NCBI RefSeq assembly: GCF_012910785.2
Contig: NZ_WTVH02000010.1
Coordinates: 1,302,001-1,366,000, forward strand
Reading direction: 5' to 3'
Length of the DNA stretch: 64,000 nt
Source of the DNA: Aromatoleum buckelii
GTDB taxonomy: Bacteria; Pseudomonadota; Gammaproteobacteria; Burkholderiales; Rhodocyclaceae
Positions 45,479 to 54,445 of the stretch are shown one piece after another. The position numbers and the translations under genes were made by a program. Within the stretch, counting starts at the first letter, position 1, and each line of letters opens with the position of its first letter. A model generated the notes under the pieces. The model did not search any database. It was not told the DNA's origin and worked only from the letters and a program-made list of their open reading frames with translations.

Positions 45479-46554
45479 GCGGCCTCGCTCCGCTGCTGCA
45501 ATGCTTCGCGCAGCACGCTGTCGGCCTTGCGGATCGTGTCCTCGGTGCTCGCCCAGTCGATGCACGCATCGGTGACCGAACAGCCGTATTTCAGTTGCGA
45601 CAGGTCGGCCGGAATCGGCTGGTTACCGGCTTCGAGGAAGCTCTCGATCATCAGCCCGACCACCGAGCGGTTGCCCTCGCGGATCTGATGCACCACGTCT
45701 TTCATGACCAGCGGCTGGAGCTCGGGTTTTTTCCACGAGTTCGCGTGCGAGCAGTCGACGACGATGTTCAGCGGCAGCTTCGTCTTCGCGAGTGCCTGTT
45801 CGGCGAGCGAGATCGACACCGTGTCGTAGTTCGGCCGTCCGCCGCCGCCGCGCAGCACGACGTGGCCGTAGCGGTTGCCGCGCGTGCGCAGGATGGCGGA
45901 CTGTCCTTTGCCGTTGATGCCGAGGAAGCTGTGCGGATGCGATGCGGAGACGATCGCGTTGATCGCGACGTCGAGGTCGCCGTCGGTGGCGTTCTTGAAG
46001 CCGACCGGCGTCGACAGGCCTGACGACATCTCGCGGTGCGTCTGCGACTCGGACGTGCGCGCGCCGATCGCCGTCCACGCGATGAGGTCGCCGTAGTACT
46101 GCGGGGCGATCGGGTCGAGCGCTTCGGTCGCGGCCGGCAGGCCGATTTCGTTCACGTCGAGCAGGAAGCGCCGGGCTTTCTCCATGCCTTCCTCGATGTG
46201 GAACGAGTCGTCCATGTACGGATCGTTGATGAAGCCTTTCCAGCCGGTGGAGGTGCGCGGCTTCTCGAAATACACGCGCATTACCAGCACCATCGTCCCG
46301 GCCACTTCGTCGGCCAGCGCCTTCAGGCGCTTCGCATAATCGAGGCCGGCGACCGGGTCGTGGATCGAACAGGGGCCGACGACGATGAAGAGGCGCCTGT
46401 CCTTGCGGTCGAGGATGTCGTGGAGCGCGCGGCGGCCGGCGACGACGGACGTCGCGGCGCGCTCGGTCAGCGGCACGCGGGCCTTGATCTCCTCGGGCGA
46501 GGGCATCGGGTCGACGGCGACGATATTGAGGTTTTCGGTTTGAGCCAGTGGCAT
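45475..46554 (-). CDS. aroG: 3-deoxy-7-phosphoheptulonate (DAHP) synthase, AroG type
   Basis: This 359-residue type I DAHP synthase commits carbon to aromatic amino acids. Motifs are IVVGPCSIHDPVAGLDYAKR, MRVYFEKPRTSTGWKGFIND, WTAIGARTSESQTHREMSSG, GHVVLRGGGGRPNYDTVSIS, and VVDCSHANSWKKP with the metal ligands. The N-terminal segment is of the feedback-regulated AroF/G/H class, but which amino acid inhibits it cannot be told. The ATG at 46554 is preferred over a longer in-frame start at 46590. Confidence 0.93.
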   Translation of the reverse strand: MPLAQTENLNIVAVDPMPSPEEIKARVPLTERAATSVVAGRRALHDILDRKDRRLFIVVGPCSIHDPVAGLDYAKRLKALADEVAGTMVLVMRVYFEKPRTSTGWKGFINDPYMDDSFHIEEGMEKARRFLLDVNEIGLPAATEALDPIAPQYYGDLIAWTAIGARTSESQTHREMSSGLSTPVGFKNATDGDLDVAINAIVSASHPHSFLGINGKGQSAILRTRGNRYGHVVLRGGGGRPNYDTVSISLAEQALAKTKLPLNIVVDCSHANSWKKPELQPLVMKDVVHQIREGNRSVVGLMIESFLEAGNQPIPADLSQLKYGCSVTDACIDWASTEDTIRKADSVLREALQQRSEAA

Positions 46555-46699
46555 TACGCGCTTCTCCGCAGTGCAGCAGGGAGGGCGCATTGTAACGCTG
46601 CGCGCGGCGGGCGGGTGAGCGCTTCCGGCGTCCTCCGGACGAGGGTGGGGCGGGGCCGCGGCGAGCCGGAAACCGCCGCCGCCGCGGCCTTCCGCGGAT

Positions 46700-47860
46700 T
46701 CAGCCGAGCGTCGCGGGCGCGCGGCTGGCGAGCGCCTGCTTGCGCGCCGTCGCGCCGCCGAGCAGGACGAAGCCGAGGAGTTTGTCGTTTGCGTCGAGAC
46801 ACTGCGCCTCGATGCCGCCGCCGGCCTCGTCGCTGGCGACGATCTGCCAGCTGCCCTGCGCGTCGATCGCCGGCGGGCAGACGACCGCGGGGCAGGCCGG
46901 CGTCTTGACGACGACCGGCATCGCCGGATAGCTGACCGCGGTTGGCGTGCCGGCGAGCGTCGCCGCCAGCGCGCGCGCCTGGTGCATGATCGGCATCACG
47001 TACGGCAGCGTCAGGCCGTCGACTTCGGCGCAGTCGCCAAGCGCGTGGATATTCGGATCGGAGCTTGTCAGCCGGCGGTCCGTCAGCACGCCGCGGTTGA
47101 CGGCAAGCCCCGCTGCGGCGGCGAGCGCAGTGCGCGGTCGCAGGCCGACTGCCGACAGCACGACGTTGGCGTCGAGCGTCGAGCCGTCGCTGAGCGCGAG
47201 TCGGTAGCCGCCGGCGTGGCGCGATACCGACGCGGCGGAGACGCCGAGGTGAAAGCTCACGCCGGCCGCTTCGAGCCGCTGCCGGAACCACTGTCCGGCG
47301 TCTTCCGGCAACAGCCTGCCGAGCGGCCAGCGGGCGATGTCGATGACTGTCGGGGTGATGCCGCGGGCGAGCAGGTCGTTGGCGAATTCGCAGCCGATCA
47401 GCCCGCCGCCGAGCACCGCGACGCGCTTCGCGCCGTCGAGCCGCGTGGCGAAGCGGGCGAAGTCGTCGAGGTCATTGACCGACAGCACGTCGTGGGCCGC
47501 GTCCCCGCCGAGCGGCAGGCGGATCGGATCGGCGCCGGGCGCGAGCACGAGGTCGCGATAGGGGATCTCTTCGCCGCCGGCGAGTTCGACGACGCGGCGG
47601 GCCGGGTGGAGCGCGGCGACTTCGACGTGGGCGCGGATCGTCGCAGCGAGTTCGGCGGCCATTTGTTCCGCCGGCTTCATCACCAGGCTCGCGGCGCTGC
47701 GGTTCGCCGAAAACGCGTTCGACAGCATCGGCTTCGAATAGAAGCCGGCCGCGTCGCGGCTCAGGATGACGAGTGGCGCGTCGCGGTCGAGCTTGCGCAG
47801 TTCACGTGCCAGCGTGTAGCCGGCGAGACCGCTGCCGATGATGACGAGGGGTGGAGTCAT
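46700..47860 (-). CDS. Rubredoxin-NAD(+) reductase-type flavoprotein
   Basis: This 386-residue FAD/NAD(P)H enzyme shows PLVIIGSGLAGYTLARELRK (FAD motif), FYSKPMLSNAFSANR, KRVAVLGGGLIGCEFANDLL (NAD motif) and HALGDCAEVDG (FAD ribityl contact). It resembles AlkT/rubredoxin reductases. It follows a rubredoxin and a rubrerythrin on the same strand, so it most likely passes NAD(P)H electrons through rubredoxin to rubrerythrin for peroxide removal. An 11-base hairpin (47919-47942) precedes it in the operon. Confidence 0.88.
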   Translation of the reverse strand: MTPPLVIIGSGLAGYTLARELRKLDRDAPLVILSRDAAGFYSKPMLSNAFSANRSAASLVMKPAEQMAAELAATIRAHVEVAALHPARRVVELAGGEEIPYRDLVLAPGADPIRLPLGGDAAHDVLSVNDLDDFARFATRLDGAKRVAVLGGGLIGCEFANDLLARGITPTVIDIARWPLGRLLPEDAGQWFRQRLEAAGVSFHLGVSAASVSRHAGGYRLALSDGSTLDANVVLSAVGLRPRTALAAAAGLAVNRGVLTDRRLTSSDPNIHALGDCAEVDGLTLPYVMPIMHQARALAATLAGTPTAVSYPAMPVVVKTPACPAVVCPPAIDAQGSWQIVASDEAGGGIEAQCLDANDKLLGFVLLGGATARKQALASRAPATLG

Positions 47861-47918
47861 GGGTTGCCTCTCTGTTGTTCGTCTTGTCGGCGGGGGGCGG
47901 GGTCGCCGAACGGGTAGC

Positions 47919-47942
47919 CTGCTCCCGGGGCCGGGAGCAGGC
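47919..47942 (-). promoter_or_regulatory. Intercistronic hairpin between rubredoxin and reductase
   Basis: CCTGCTCCCGG and CCGGGAGCAGG form a perfect 11-base stem separated by two G bases, so the true loop is larger. It lies between the rubredoxin stop (47952) and the reductase start (47860). It may stabilise or partly terminate the transcript and so give more rubredoxin than reductase. Confidence 0.6.
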
Positions 47943-47951
47943 GATACGGCG

Positions 47952-48116
47952 TCAGATCATGACCATCTCGAAGTCGGCTTTCGCGACGCCGCAGTCGGGG
48001 CAGGACCAGTCGTCGGGAATATCTTCCCAGCGGGTGCCGGGGGCGACGCCCTCATCCGGCATTCCGGCCGCTTCGTCGTAGGTGAAACCACAGACAACAC
48101 ATTGCCAAGTCTTCAT
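47952..48116 (-). CDS. Rubredoxin
   Basis: This 54-residue iron protein has the two C-x-x-C knuckles: [15 protein letters not shown] (Cys6, Cys9) and [15 protein letters not shown] (Cys39, Cys42), with the conserved aromatic residues and [11 protein letters not shown]. It is a one-electron carrier. It lies 47 bases after rubrerythrin and before the reductase. This rubrerythrin lacks its own rubredoxin domain, so this separate protein should be its electron donor. Confidence 0.96.
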   Translation of the reverse strand: MKTWQCVVCGFTYDEAAGMPDEGVAPGTRWEDIPDDWSCPDCGVAKADFEMVMI

Positions 48117-48163
48117 GATGTTCTTCCTTTCAAGCTTGATTTGTCGATTCGGCGCGACCGGGC

Positions 48164-48649
48164 TCAGGCAGAGATCCGGTCGAGCGCTTCCTGGTAGTGA
48201 TTGGCGTGACGCTCTTCGACCTTGGCAAGCGCGGCAAAGCGTTTCGCGGCGCGTTCGAGCACTGCCTTGAACTGTTCGGCGTGTTCCTTCGACTCGACGA
48301 TCTGCTCGTCGATCTCCTTGACCGCGTCGGCATGGCCTTCCTCGACGGCCGCGTGGCGAAAGCCCGGGTACATCTCGGTGTATTCGTAGGTCTCGCCTTC
48401 GATCGCGAACTGCAGCGCGCGTGCCGGCGTCATCTTCGCTTTCGGATAGAGCAGATCGAGGTGGCCGAACGCGTGCATCACTTCCTGGTCGGCAGTCGCC
48501 TCGAAAACCTTCGCGGTTTCCTCGTCGCCCATTTCGCGGCACAGCTTCGCGAAGTAGCGGTACTTGATGTGCGCCATCGACTCGCCGGCGAACGCCGCTT
48601 CGAGGTTCTGGATCGTGATCGATTGCGGGTTGTGGAAGGGGTTTGTCAT
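48164..48649 (-). CDS. Rubrerythrin (diiron domain only)
   Basis: This 161-residue protein is a ferritin-like diiron protein that reduces hydrogen peroxide. Diiron ligands are in [20 protein letters not shown] (Glu23), [17 protein letters not shown], and the C-terminal helices [18 protein letters not shown] and [17 protein letters not shown]. It ends where classical rubrerythrins continue into a rubredoxin domain. It is the first gene of the operon, with an AGAAAGAAG-like ribosome site. A possible OxyR-type site lies 88 bases upstream. Confidence 0.9.
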   Translation of the reverse strand: MTNPFHNPQSITIQNLEAAFAGESMAHIKYRYFAKLCREMGDEETAKVFEATADQEVMHAFGHLDLLYPKAKMTPARALQFAIEGETYEYTEMYPGFRHAAVEEGHADAVKEIDEQIVESKEHAEQFKAVLERAAKRFAALAKVEERHANHYQEALDRISA

Positions 48650-48736
48650 CTTCTTTCTCCTTTCTTCGCTGGTTGCGTTGAAGTCATCTTACGCAGCGCG
48701 GGACGATTGGAGAAATTGAATGTGAGAATGTAATCG

Positions 48737-48751
48737 ATAGGTTTGTTCTAT
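48737..48751 (-). promoter_or_regulatory. OxyR-like binding motif upstream of the rubrerythrin operon
   Basis: ATAG (48737-48740), seven bases, CTAT (48748-48751), with T at the sixth position, fits one half of the OxyR consensus ATAGnTnnnAnCTAT except for one base. The rubrerythrin start is 88 bases away on the minus strand. Peroxide-responsive control would fit the operon's function but is inferred from this motif only. Confidence 0.4.
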
Positions 48752-48793
48752 TTGCAGGCCAAGCCGATGCAGTTCGCCTGAGGCCCGTCGTTC

Positions 48794-48840
48794 TCCGAAA
48801 ACATCACGGCCGCATCCTGTGCGGCCGTGATGTTTTCGGA
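48794..48840 (-). terminator. 21-bp perfect hairpin downstream of dodecin
   Basis: CCGAAAACATCACGGCCGCA (48795-48814) pairs perfectly with 48820-48839 around a five-base loop; one more T-A pair (48794/48840) makes a 21-base stem. Read on the minus strand it lies 46 bases after the dodecin stop. It contains TGATGTTTTCGG rather than a long T run. It most likely ends dodecin transcription and insulates the rubrerythrin operon. Confidence 0.65.
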
Positions 48841-48885
48841 ATGATCCGGGATCGCCAGGCCGCACGTGGCGCGGCCGTACGCGGT

Positions 48886-49101
48886 TCAGGATTCGAAGCG
48901 GAACCCGACTTTCAGCTTTACCTGGAAGTGCGCGATCTTGCCGTCGGCGATGTGCCCCCGTATCTCGGTGGTTTCGAACCAGTCGAGGTGCCGCAACGAC
49001 TGGCTCGCCTGCTCGATCGCGTTGCGGATCGCATCGTCGACGCCGACGGGCGATGTACCGACGAGTTCAACGAGTTTGTAGACGTGGTTCTGATCTGGCA
49101 T
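48886..49101 (-). CDS. Dodecin family protein
   Basis: This 71-residue protein reads HVYKLVELVGTSPVGVDDAI followed by RNAIEQASQSLRHLDWFETT, EIRGHIADGKIAHFQVKLKV. This is the single helix wrapped by a three-stranded sheet typical of dodecins. The Trp of LDWFE is the residue that stacks on flavin in the family. Dodecins form dodecamers that store or buffer FMN, riboflavin or CoA. A strong AGGAGGAG site precedes the ATG. The gene is monocistronic and followed by a perfect hairpin. Confidence 0.93.
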   Translation of the reverse strand: MPDQNHVYKLVELVGTSPVGVDDAIRNAIEQASQSLRHLDWFETTEIRGHIADGKIAHFQVKLKVGFRFES

Positions 49102-49212
49102 CGTCTTCTCCTCCTGGAATGAATGGGCAGGTTTTCCAGTATAGGAGCATGTCGCGGAGTTGCCCGGCGAGCCGCGCGGAGGGTGCAGGGGGGAAGTTCG
49201 TCAGTCTACGGG

Positions 49213-51975
49213 TCAGGAATGCACTTCCTGCGTCCGCGCTTCGCGCAGGAAAGCCCCGAGCGTGGCCGTATCGAGCGGCCGGGAGAAATAGTGACCTTGC
49301 GCGAAATCGCATCCGATCCGACGCAGGAAATCGGCTTGTTCGGCGTGCTCGACGCCTTCGGCGACGACAGCCAGCCCGAGGCTTTTCGCAAGCGCCACGA
49401 CCGCGCGGGTCAGTGATCGGTCGTTGCGGTCGGCGGGCAGGCCGCTGACGAACGAGCGGTCGATCTTGAGGCTGTGGACGGGGAAGCGCTTGAGATAGGC
49501 GAGCGAGGAGTAGCCGGTGCCGAAATCGTCGATGCTGATGCTCACCCCGGCTGCGACGAGTTCGGTAAGCACGACGACCGCGCGCTCGGGATGTTCCATG
49601 ATCATCCCTTCGGTGACCTCGAGTTCGAGGTCACGGGGCGCGAGACCGGCTTCGCCCAGCATCGCGAGCAGCCGGCTCGCAAGATCGCTGCGACGGAACT
49701 GCCGCGGCGACAGGTTCACCGCGACCCTGCCGGCGAAGATTCCCGCGTTCTTCCATTCGCGCACGCGGCGCGCCGCTTCCCGCAGCACCCATTCGCCGAT
49801 CGGCTCGATGAGCCCGGACTCTTCGGCGAGCGAGATGAAGCGCGACGGCAGAATCGTCCCTTTTTGCGGATGCTCCCAGCGCACCAGCGCTTCGACGCCG
49901 GCGACTTCGAGCGTCGCGAGGTCCATGCAGGGCTGGAACACCAGCTTGAGTTCGTCGCGGTCGAGCGCCGTGCGCAGACTGTTGGCCATGAACAGCCGTT
50001 CGCTCGCTTGGGCGTTGATTTCTGGCGCAAAGAAGCGGTAACGGTTCTTGCCTTCCTGTTTGGCGCGGTACATCGCCATGTCGGCTTGCCGCAGCAGCGT
50101 TTCCGCGTCGAGGCTGTCAGACGGATAACAGCCGATGCCGATGCTCGCCGAGATGTACTGGCACTGCGGTTGCCCGGCCAGGATGTAGGGCCGCTCGAGG
50201 GCATCGAGGATGTTGCGGGCGATGATGCCGGCCTCCTCGGGGGAGCGCAGCTCGTCGAGCAGGACGGCGAATTCGTCGCCACCGAGGCGGGCCGTCGTGT
50301 CGCTCGCGCGCACGCAGCCGCCGAGGCGTTCCGCCACGCGCCGCAACAGTTCGTCTCCAGCCTCGTGCCCGAGAGTGTCGTTGATCGGCTTGAAGCCGTC
50401 GAGGTCGATGAACAGCAGCGCGAGCATGTTCCCGTGCCGCTCGGCGCGGACCAGCATGTCGGCGAGGCGCTCGCGAAACAGCAGGCGGTTCGGCAGTTCC
50501 GTCAGCGCGTCGTAATGCGCGAGGTGCTGCAGGCGGGCCTCGTACTGCTTCGCGGCCGAGATGTCGGAAAAAACGCAGACGAGGATCATCTCGCTCGACC
50601 CGTATGCGGCCCTGCTGATGCTGCTCCACGCCGGATACATCTCGCCGTTTTTCCGCCGGCCGCGGACTTCGCCCTGCCACTGCCCGGTTTCGCACATCGC
50701 GCGGCGCCGGTCGTTGCGGTGCGTCTTTTCGGCTTCCGCGAGGAGTATCGCGAGCGGCTGGCCGATCACTTCCGCGGACCGATACCCGGTGATCGACGTG
50801 AACGCGCGATTGACAGTCGCAATTCGCCCGCCGCGCGCGATCACCACGCCCTCCACCGCAGAGTCGAGCGCCGTCGCGGCGAGGGCGAGCTTCTCCTCCG
50901 CTTGCGCGCGGTCTGCTTCGCGCTGGTGCAGCAGTTCCTGCGCCTGGGCCAGCGCGCGGCCCACTTCGTCGGCTTCTTCGAGCGCGAGCGGCGGGACTGA
51001 AACCGGTTCGCCCCTGCCGATCGCCAGCGCCGGAGCGACGAGGGCCTGCATCGGGCGGGCGATCCTGCGGCCGAGAAGACCCGCGAGCGCAAGTCCGCCG
51101 AGCAGCAGCACGAGCGCGCCCACGGCGTACTGGCGCAGCGATTCTCCCAGCCCCGCCGTCAGCGCGCTCTGCCGAACGCCGACCGCGGCGGTCCACCCAT
51201 AAGGGGTGGAACGCGAGAAGAAGCTCACGAAAGGTATGCCCAGCCGCGAGACCGCCTCGATCGAGCCTTCCGTTTGACGCTGGCTCGCCTCGAGCAGGGC
51301 CGGAAACGTCTTCTGCCCGATCACTTTCTCGTCCGCGGGGCTTCGCGCGAGTCGCCGGCCTTCGCTGTCGAGGAGGACTGCCACCCGTCCGGGGGGCAGT
51401 CCCTGCTGCTGCATAAGCTCCCCGAGATGTTTCAGCTCGATGCGCAGGCCCAGGCTGTAGAGAACTTTCTCGTCGCGGATGACCGGGACTTCCAGGCTCA
51501 CGACAGGCGTTTGCGTTACCCTGCTGACATAGACGCCCGACACCATGGGCATGCCGGTTTCGAAGACGCGGCGCAGCAATGCCGGATTGGCATGCTGCGG
51601 CAACGGCGAACCCAGAGGCTGCAGGAGGTTCAGGAGCTGCCGTCCCGAAGCGTCCGTCAACACGATCGTGAACCCGGCGGTGTGGCGAAGAACCTCCTTT
51701 GCCTGGCGGTAGAACTCGGTGTGGTCGCTGCGGTCGATGTCCTCGGACGCCGCGAGGGTTTCCAGGGCAGCCTGGTTTGCCGCGATGTCCCGTTCGACGA
51801 GCCGCAGCAGGGTGTGGGTGGCCTCGCGCGTCTGGTCGAGAACGGCGGCTCGTTCCCGTTCGTAGGACAGGTAGATGACGATTGCAGCGAGCAGCCAGGC
51901 CGGCAGGATGCAGGCGACGACGAGGAGTACGACCGTCGAACGGATCGTGCGGCGGCGCGGAGCCTGAGGGCGCAT
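49213..51975 (-). CDS. Membrane sensor with Cache-like, HAMP, PAS, GGDEF and EAL domains
   Basis: This 920-residue c-di-GMP protein has a first membrane helix at residues 14-37, a periplasmic Cache-like sensor to about 280 and a second helix at 284-302. A HAMP-like linker leads to a PAS domain (about 360-480). The GGDEF motif at 565-569 is intact, with an R-x-x-D inhibitory site at 556-559. The EAL domain has E-A-L at 695-697 and DDFGTGYSSLAYLKRF further on, both intact. The protein could therefore make and degrade c-di-GMP. GGAGG precedes the ATG. It lies divergent from the flavoprotein gene at 52291. Confidence 0.92.
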   Translation of the reverse strand: MRPQAPRRRTIRSTVVLLVVACILPAWLLAAIVIYLSYERERAAVLDQTREATHTLLRLVERDIAANQAALETLAASEDIDRSDHTEFYRQAKEVLRHTAGFTIVLTDASGRQLLNLLQPLGSPLPQHANPALLRRVFETGMPMVSGVYVSRVTQTPVVSLEVPVIRDEKVLYSLGLRIELKHLGELMQQQGLPPGRVAVLLDSEGRRLARSPADEKVIGQKTFPALLEASQRQTEGSIEAVSRLGIPFVSFFSRSTPYGWTAAVGVRQSALTAGLGESLRQYAVGALVLLLGGLALAGLLGRRIARPMQALVAPALAIGRGEPVSVPPLALEEADEVGRALAQAQELLHQREADRAQAEEKLALAATALDSAVEGVVIARGGRIATVNRAFTSITGYRSAEVIGQPLAILLAEAEKTHRNDRRRAMCETGQWQGEVRGRRKNGEMYPAWSSISRAAYGSSEMILVCVFSDISAAKQYEARLQHLAHYDALTELPNRLLFRERLADMLVRAERHGNMLALLFIDLDGFKPINDTLGHEAGDELLRRVAERLGGCVRASDTTARLGGDEFAVLLDELRSPEEAGIIARNILDALERPYILAGQPQCQYISASIGIGCYPSDSLDAETLLRQADMAMYRAKQEGKNRYRFFAPEINAQASERLFMANSLRTALDRDELKLVFQPCMDLATLEVAGVEALVRWEHPQKGTILPSRFISLAEESGLIEPIGEWVLREAARRVREWKNAGIFAGRVAVNLSPRQFRRSDLASRLLAMLGEAGLAPRDLELEVTEGMIMEHPERAVVVLTELVAAGVSISIDDFGTGYSSLAYLKRFPVHSLKIDRSFVSGLPADRNDRSLTRAVVALAKSLGLAVVAEGVEHAEQADFLRRIGCDFAQGHYFSRPLDTATLGAFLREARTQEVHS

Positions 51976-52290
51976 CTCGTAACCTCCACGACACGACTGC
52001 GACAGAGCGGGCAGACGTCGTCATCACTGTAGTCCGGGGGCGCCAAGCCGGCAGAAACCATGTGACTAAAGTGGTAGGTGCCCCGACCGCGCACTGTATG
52101 CCAAACCTGCCGTGTTCGCCAATCCCGAGAGCAGCGAATGCGCATGGGAGGGTGCTGCTCGGTCTGGCTGGAACACGCGACGTTCTGGCCCGCAGCGATC
52201 CCGTTTAGAATCGCTCCCTCCCGGCGACCCCCCGCGTGGTGATCCCGGCTCCTTCACCGGCCCGATACAACCTGGACACTGGAATCCCCG
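51976..52290. other. Divergent intergenic region
   Basis: This 315-base region between the GGDEF-EAL gene and the COG2509-like gene must hold promoters for both. I see no convincing -10/-35 pair, no RNA gene and no protein-like frame in it. Confidence 0.4.
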
Positions 52291-53904
52291 ATGCTGCGAC
52301 TCACCGAACTCAGGCTGCCGCTCGATCATCCGCCCGAGGCGCTGGGCGCTGCGATCGTCGAGCGCCTCGGCATCGCCGCGGACGACCTCGGCCAGGTTGC
52401 AGTCTTCAGGCGCAGCTACGACGCCCGCAAGGCTGCAATGATGACGATGATCTATACCGTCGATGTCGTCGTGCGCGACGAGGCCGCGCTGCTGCGCAAG
52501 TTCGCCGGCGACCGCCATGTCGTGCCGACGCCGGACACGAACTACCGTTTCGTCGGCCGCGCGCCGGAAGGCTTCGCGAACCGGCCGGTCGTCGTCGGCT
52601 TCGGCCCGTGCGGCATCTTCGCCGGGCTGATCCTTGCGCAGATGGGTTTGCGGCCGATCATCCTCGAGCGCGGCAAGGCGGTGCGCGAACGCACGAAGGA
52701 CACCTGGGGGCTGTGGCGCAACAACGTGCTGAACCCCGAATCGAACGTCCAGTTCGGCGAGGGCGGCGCGGGGACGTTCTCGGACGGCAAGCTCTACAGC
52801 CAAATCAAGGACCCGAAGCATTACGGTCGCAAGGTGCTGACCGAGTTCGTCAAGGCTGGCGCGCCGGAAGAGATCCTGTACGTCGCGAAGCCGCACATCG
52901 GCACGTTCCGGCTCGTCGGCATGGTCGAGGCGATGCGCCATGACATCGAGGCGCTCGGCGGCGAGATCCGCTTCCAGCAGCGCGTCGCCGACGTGCTGAT
53001 CGAAGACGGCCACGTGCGCGGACTGACGCTCGCGTCCGGTGAGGAGATCAGTTGCGACCACGTCGTGCTCGCGCTCGGCCACAGCGCGCGCGACACGTTC
53101 GAGATGCTGCATGCGCGCGGCGTGTTCATGGAGCCGAAGCCGTTCTCGATCGGCTTTCGCATCGAGCATCCGCAGTCGCTGATCGACCGCGCGCGCTTCG
53201 GTCCGAACGCCGGCCATCCGCTGCTCGGCGCCGCCGACTACAAGCTCGTGCATCACGCAAAGAACGGCCGCAGCGTCTACAGCTTCTGCATGTGCCCGGG
53301 GGGCACTGTGGTCGCGGCGACCTCCGAGCCGGAGCGCGTCGTCACCAACGGCATGAGCCAGTATTCGCGCAACGAGCGCAACGCCAACGCCGGCATCGTC
53401 GTCGGCATCACGCCGGCCGACTATCCGGGCGGGCCGCTCGCCGGCGTCGAGTTCCAGCGTCGCTGGGAATCGCGCGCGTTCGAGCTCGGCGGCGGCGGCT
53501 ACGTCGCCCCGGCGCAGCTCGTCGGCGACTTCATTGCGCGCCAGCCGTCGGCGGTGCTCGGTTCGGTCGAGCCGTCGTACAAGCCGGGCGTGAAGCTCGG
53601 CGACCTCGCGACCAGTCTGCCGGACTACGCGATCGACGCGGTGCGCGAAGCGCTGCCGGCTTTCGAGCGCCAGATCAAGGGGTTCTCGATGCGCGACGCG
53701 GTGCTGACCGGCGTCGAGACGCGCACTTCGTCGCCGCTGCGCATCACGCGCGGCGCCGACTGCCAAAGCCTGAACGTGAAAGGTCTTTATCCGGCGGGCG
53801 AAGGGGCGGGCTACGCGGGCGGCATCCTGTCGGCCGGCGTCGACGGCATCCGCGTCGCCGAAGCGCTCGCCACTGCGCTGCTCGGCGCGCCGGTCGGGGT
53901 GTGA
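52291..53904 (+). CDS. COG2509-type FAD-dependent dehydrogenase
   Basis: This 537-residue protein has an N-terminal ferredoxin-like domain of about 85 residues (RLTELRLPLDHPPEALGAAI, VFRRSYDARK). A FAD motif follows, RPVVVGFGPCGIFAGLILAQ, and then VQFGEGGAGTFSDGKLYS and DCQSLNVKGLYPAGEGAGYA-GGILSAGVDGIRVAEA. This is the layout of the conserved but functionally uncharacterised COG2509 flavoproteins. It is followed closely by a histidine-phosphatase remnant and slyX. Confidence 0.88.
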   Translation: MLRLTELRLPLDHPPEALGAAIVERLGIAADDLGQVAVFRRSYDARKAAMMTMIYTVDVVVRDEAALLRKFAGDRHVVPTPDTNYRFVGRAPEGFANRPVVVGFGPCGIFAGLILAQMGLRPIILERGKAVRERTKDTWGLWRNNVLNPESNVQFGEGGAGTFSDGKLYSQIKDPKHYGRKVLTEFVKAGAPEEILYVAKPHIGTFRLVGMVEAMRHDIEALGGEIRFQQRVADVLIEDGHVRGLTLASGEEISCDHVVLALGHSARDTFEMLHARGVFMEPKPFSIGFRIEHPQSLIDRARFGPNAGHPLLGAADYKLVHHAKNGRSVYSFCMCPGGTVVAATSEPERVVTNGMSQYSRNERNANAGIVVGITPADYPGGPLAGVEFQRRWESRAFELGGGGYVAPAQLVGDFIARQPSAVLGSVEPSYKPGVKLGDLATSLPDYAIDAVREALPAFERQIKGFSMRDAVLTGVETRTSSPLRITRGADCQSLNVKGLYPAGEGAGYAGGILSAGVDGIRVAEALATALLGAPVGV

Positions 53905-53972
53905 GCGCCGCCGCGCCGCTTGATGCGCACCGATTCATCCTGCTGCGGCATGCCGCGACGCAGCGCAACTGA
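53901..53972 (+). pseudogene. Histidine phosphatase N-terminal remnant
   Basis: A 23-codon frame starts at a GTG overlapping the previous stop. It reads LDAHRFILLRHAATQRN and then stops. LLRH is the phospho-histidine loop of the histidine phosphatase (phosphoglycerate mutase) superfamily, normally FILLRHGET. Only the first strand is left, so this looks like the stump of a deleted gene, with slyX starting ten bases later. Confidence 0.5.
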
Positions 53973-53982
53973 AGGAACACGC

Positions 53983-54186
53983 ATGGAAGAACGCCTGACG
54001 AAGATCGAGACCAAGATCGCGCTGTCCGAAGACCTGCTCGAAGAGCTCAATCTCGCCGTCTATCGCCAGCAGCAGCAGATCGACCGGCTGCAGCAGCAGA
54101 TCCTCGAACTGCACCGCCAACTCGCCGCGGCAACGCCGGGCGATCGCCCGCGCGACCTGCGCGACGAAATCCCGCCGCACTACTGA
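53983..54186 (+). CDS. slyX: SlyX family protein
   Basis: This 67-residue protein is nearly all coiled coil (RLTKIETKIALSEDLLEELN, LAVYRQQQQIDRLQQQILEL) and ends RDEIPPHY, the C-terminal signature P-P-H-Y of SlyX. Function is unknown in the family. GAAGGAAC precedes the ATG. Confidence 0.92.
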   Translation: MEERLTKIETKIALSEDLLEELNLAVYRQQQQIDRLQQQILELHRQLAAATPGDRPRDLRDEIPPHY

Positions 54187-54204
54187 CGGGTCGCGGAGGC
54201 AGGA

Positions 54205-54426
54205 TCAGGGCGCTGGCTCGGCGGCTTCGAGTTCGGCCCACATTACCCACTGGCCGCAGGCATTGCGCGGGCCGCGCAGCGAGCCGTGCCACGGTCCTTC
54301 GATGCACGGCCCCTTGTCGTCGTTCTCGTCGTATTCGACGCTACTGGGCTCGCTCCCGGGACGGCGCCTGCCGCCCCAGCGTTTGCAGGACAGGCAGCGT
54401 TTGCGGTCGAGCGGCTGGCTGGTCAT
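54205..54426 (-). CDS. Small Cys-rich hypothetical protein
   Basis: This 73-residue protein starts MTSQPLDRKRCLSCKRWGGR and later has GPCIEGPWHG and NACGQWVMWAEL. Four Cys residues in C-x-x-C and C...C arrangement could bind zinc or an iron-sulfur cluster. I do not recognise a named family. It lies 19 bases downstream of the thioredoxin-like gene on the same strand, so the two may act together in thiol or metal chemistry, which is a guess. Confidence 0.55.
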   Translation of the reverse strand: MTSQPLDRKRCLSCKRWGGRRRPGSEPSSVEYDENDDKGPCIEGPWHGSLRGPRNACGQWVMWAELEAAEPAP

Positions 54427-54445
54427 CGGTTTGCGGCGCCGCGTG

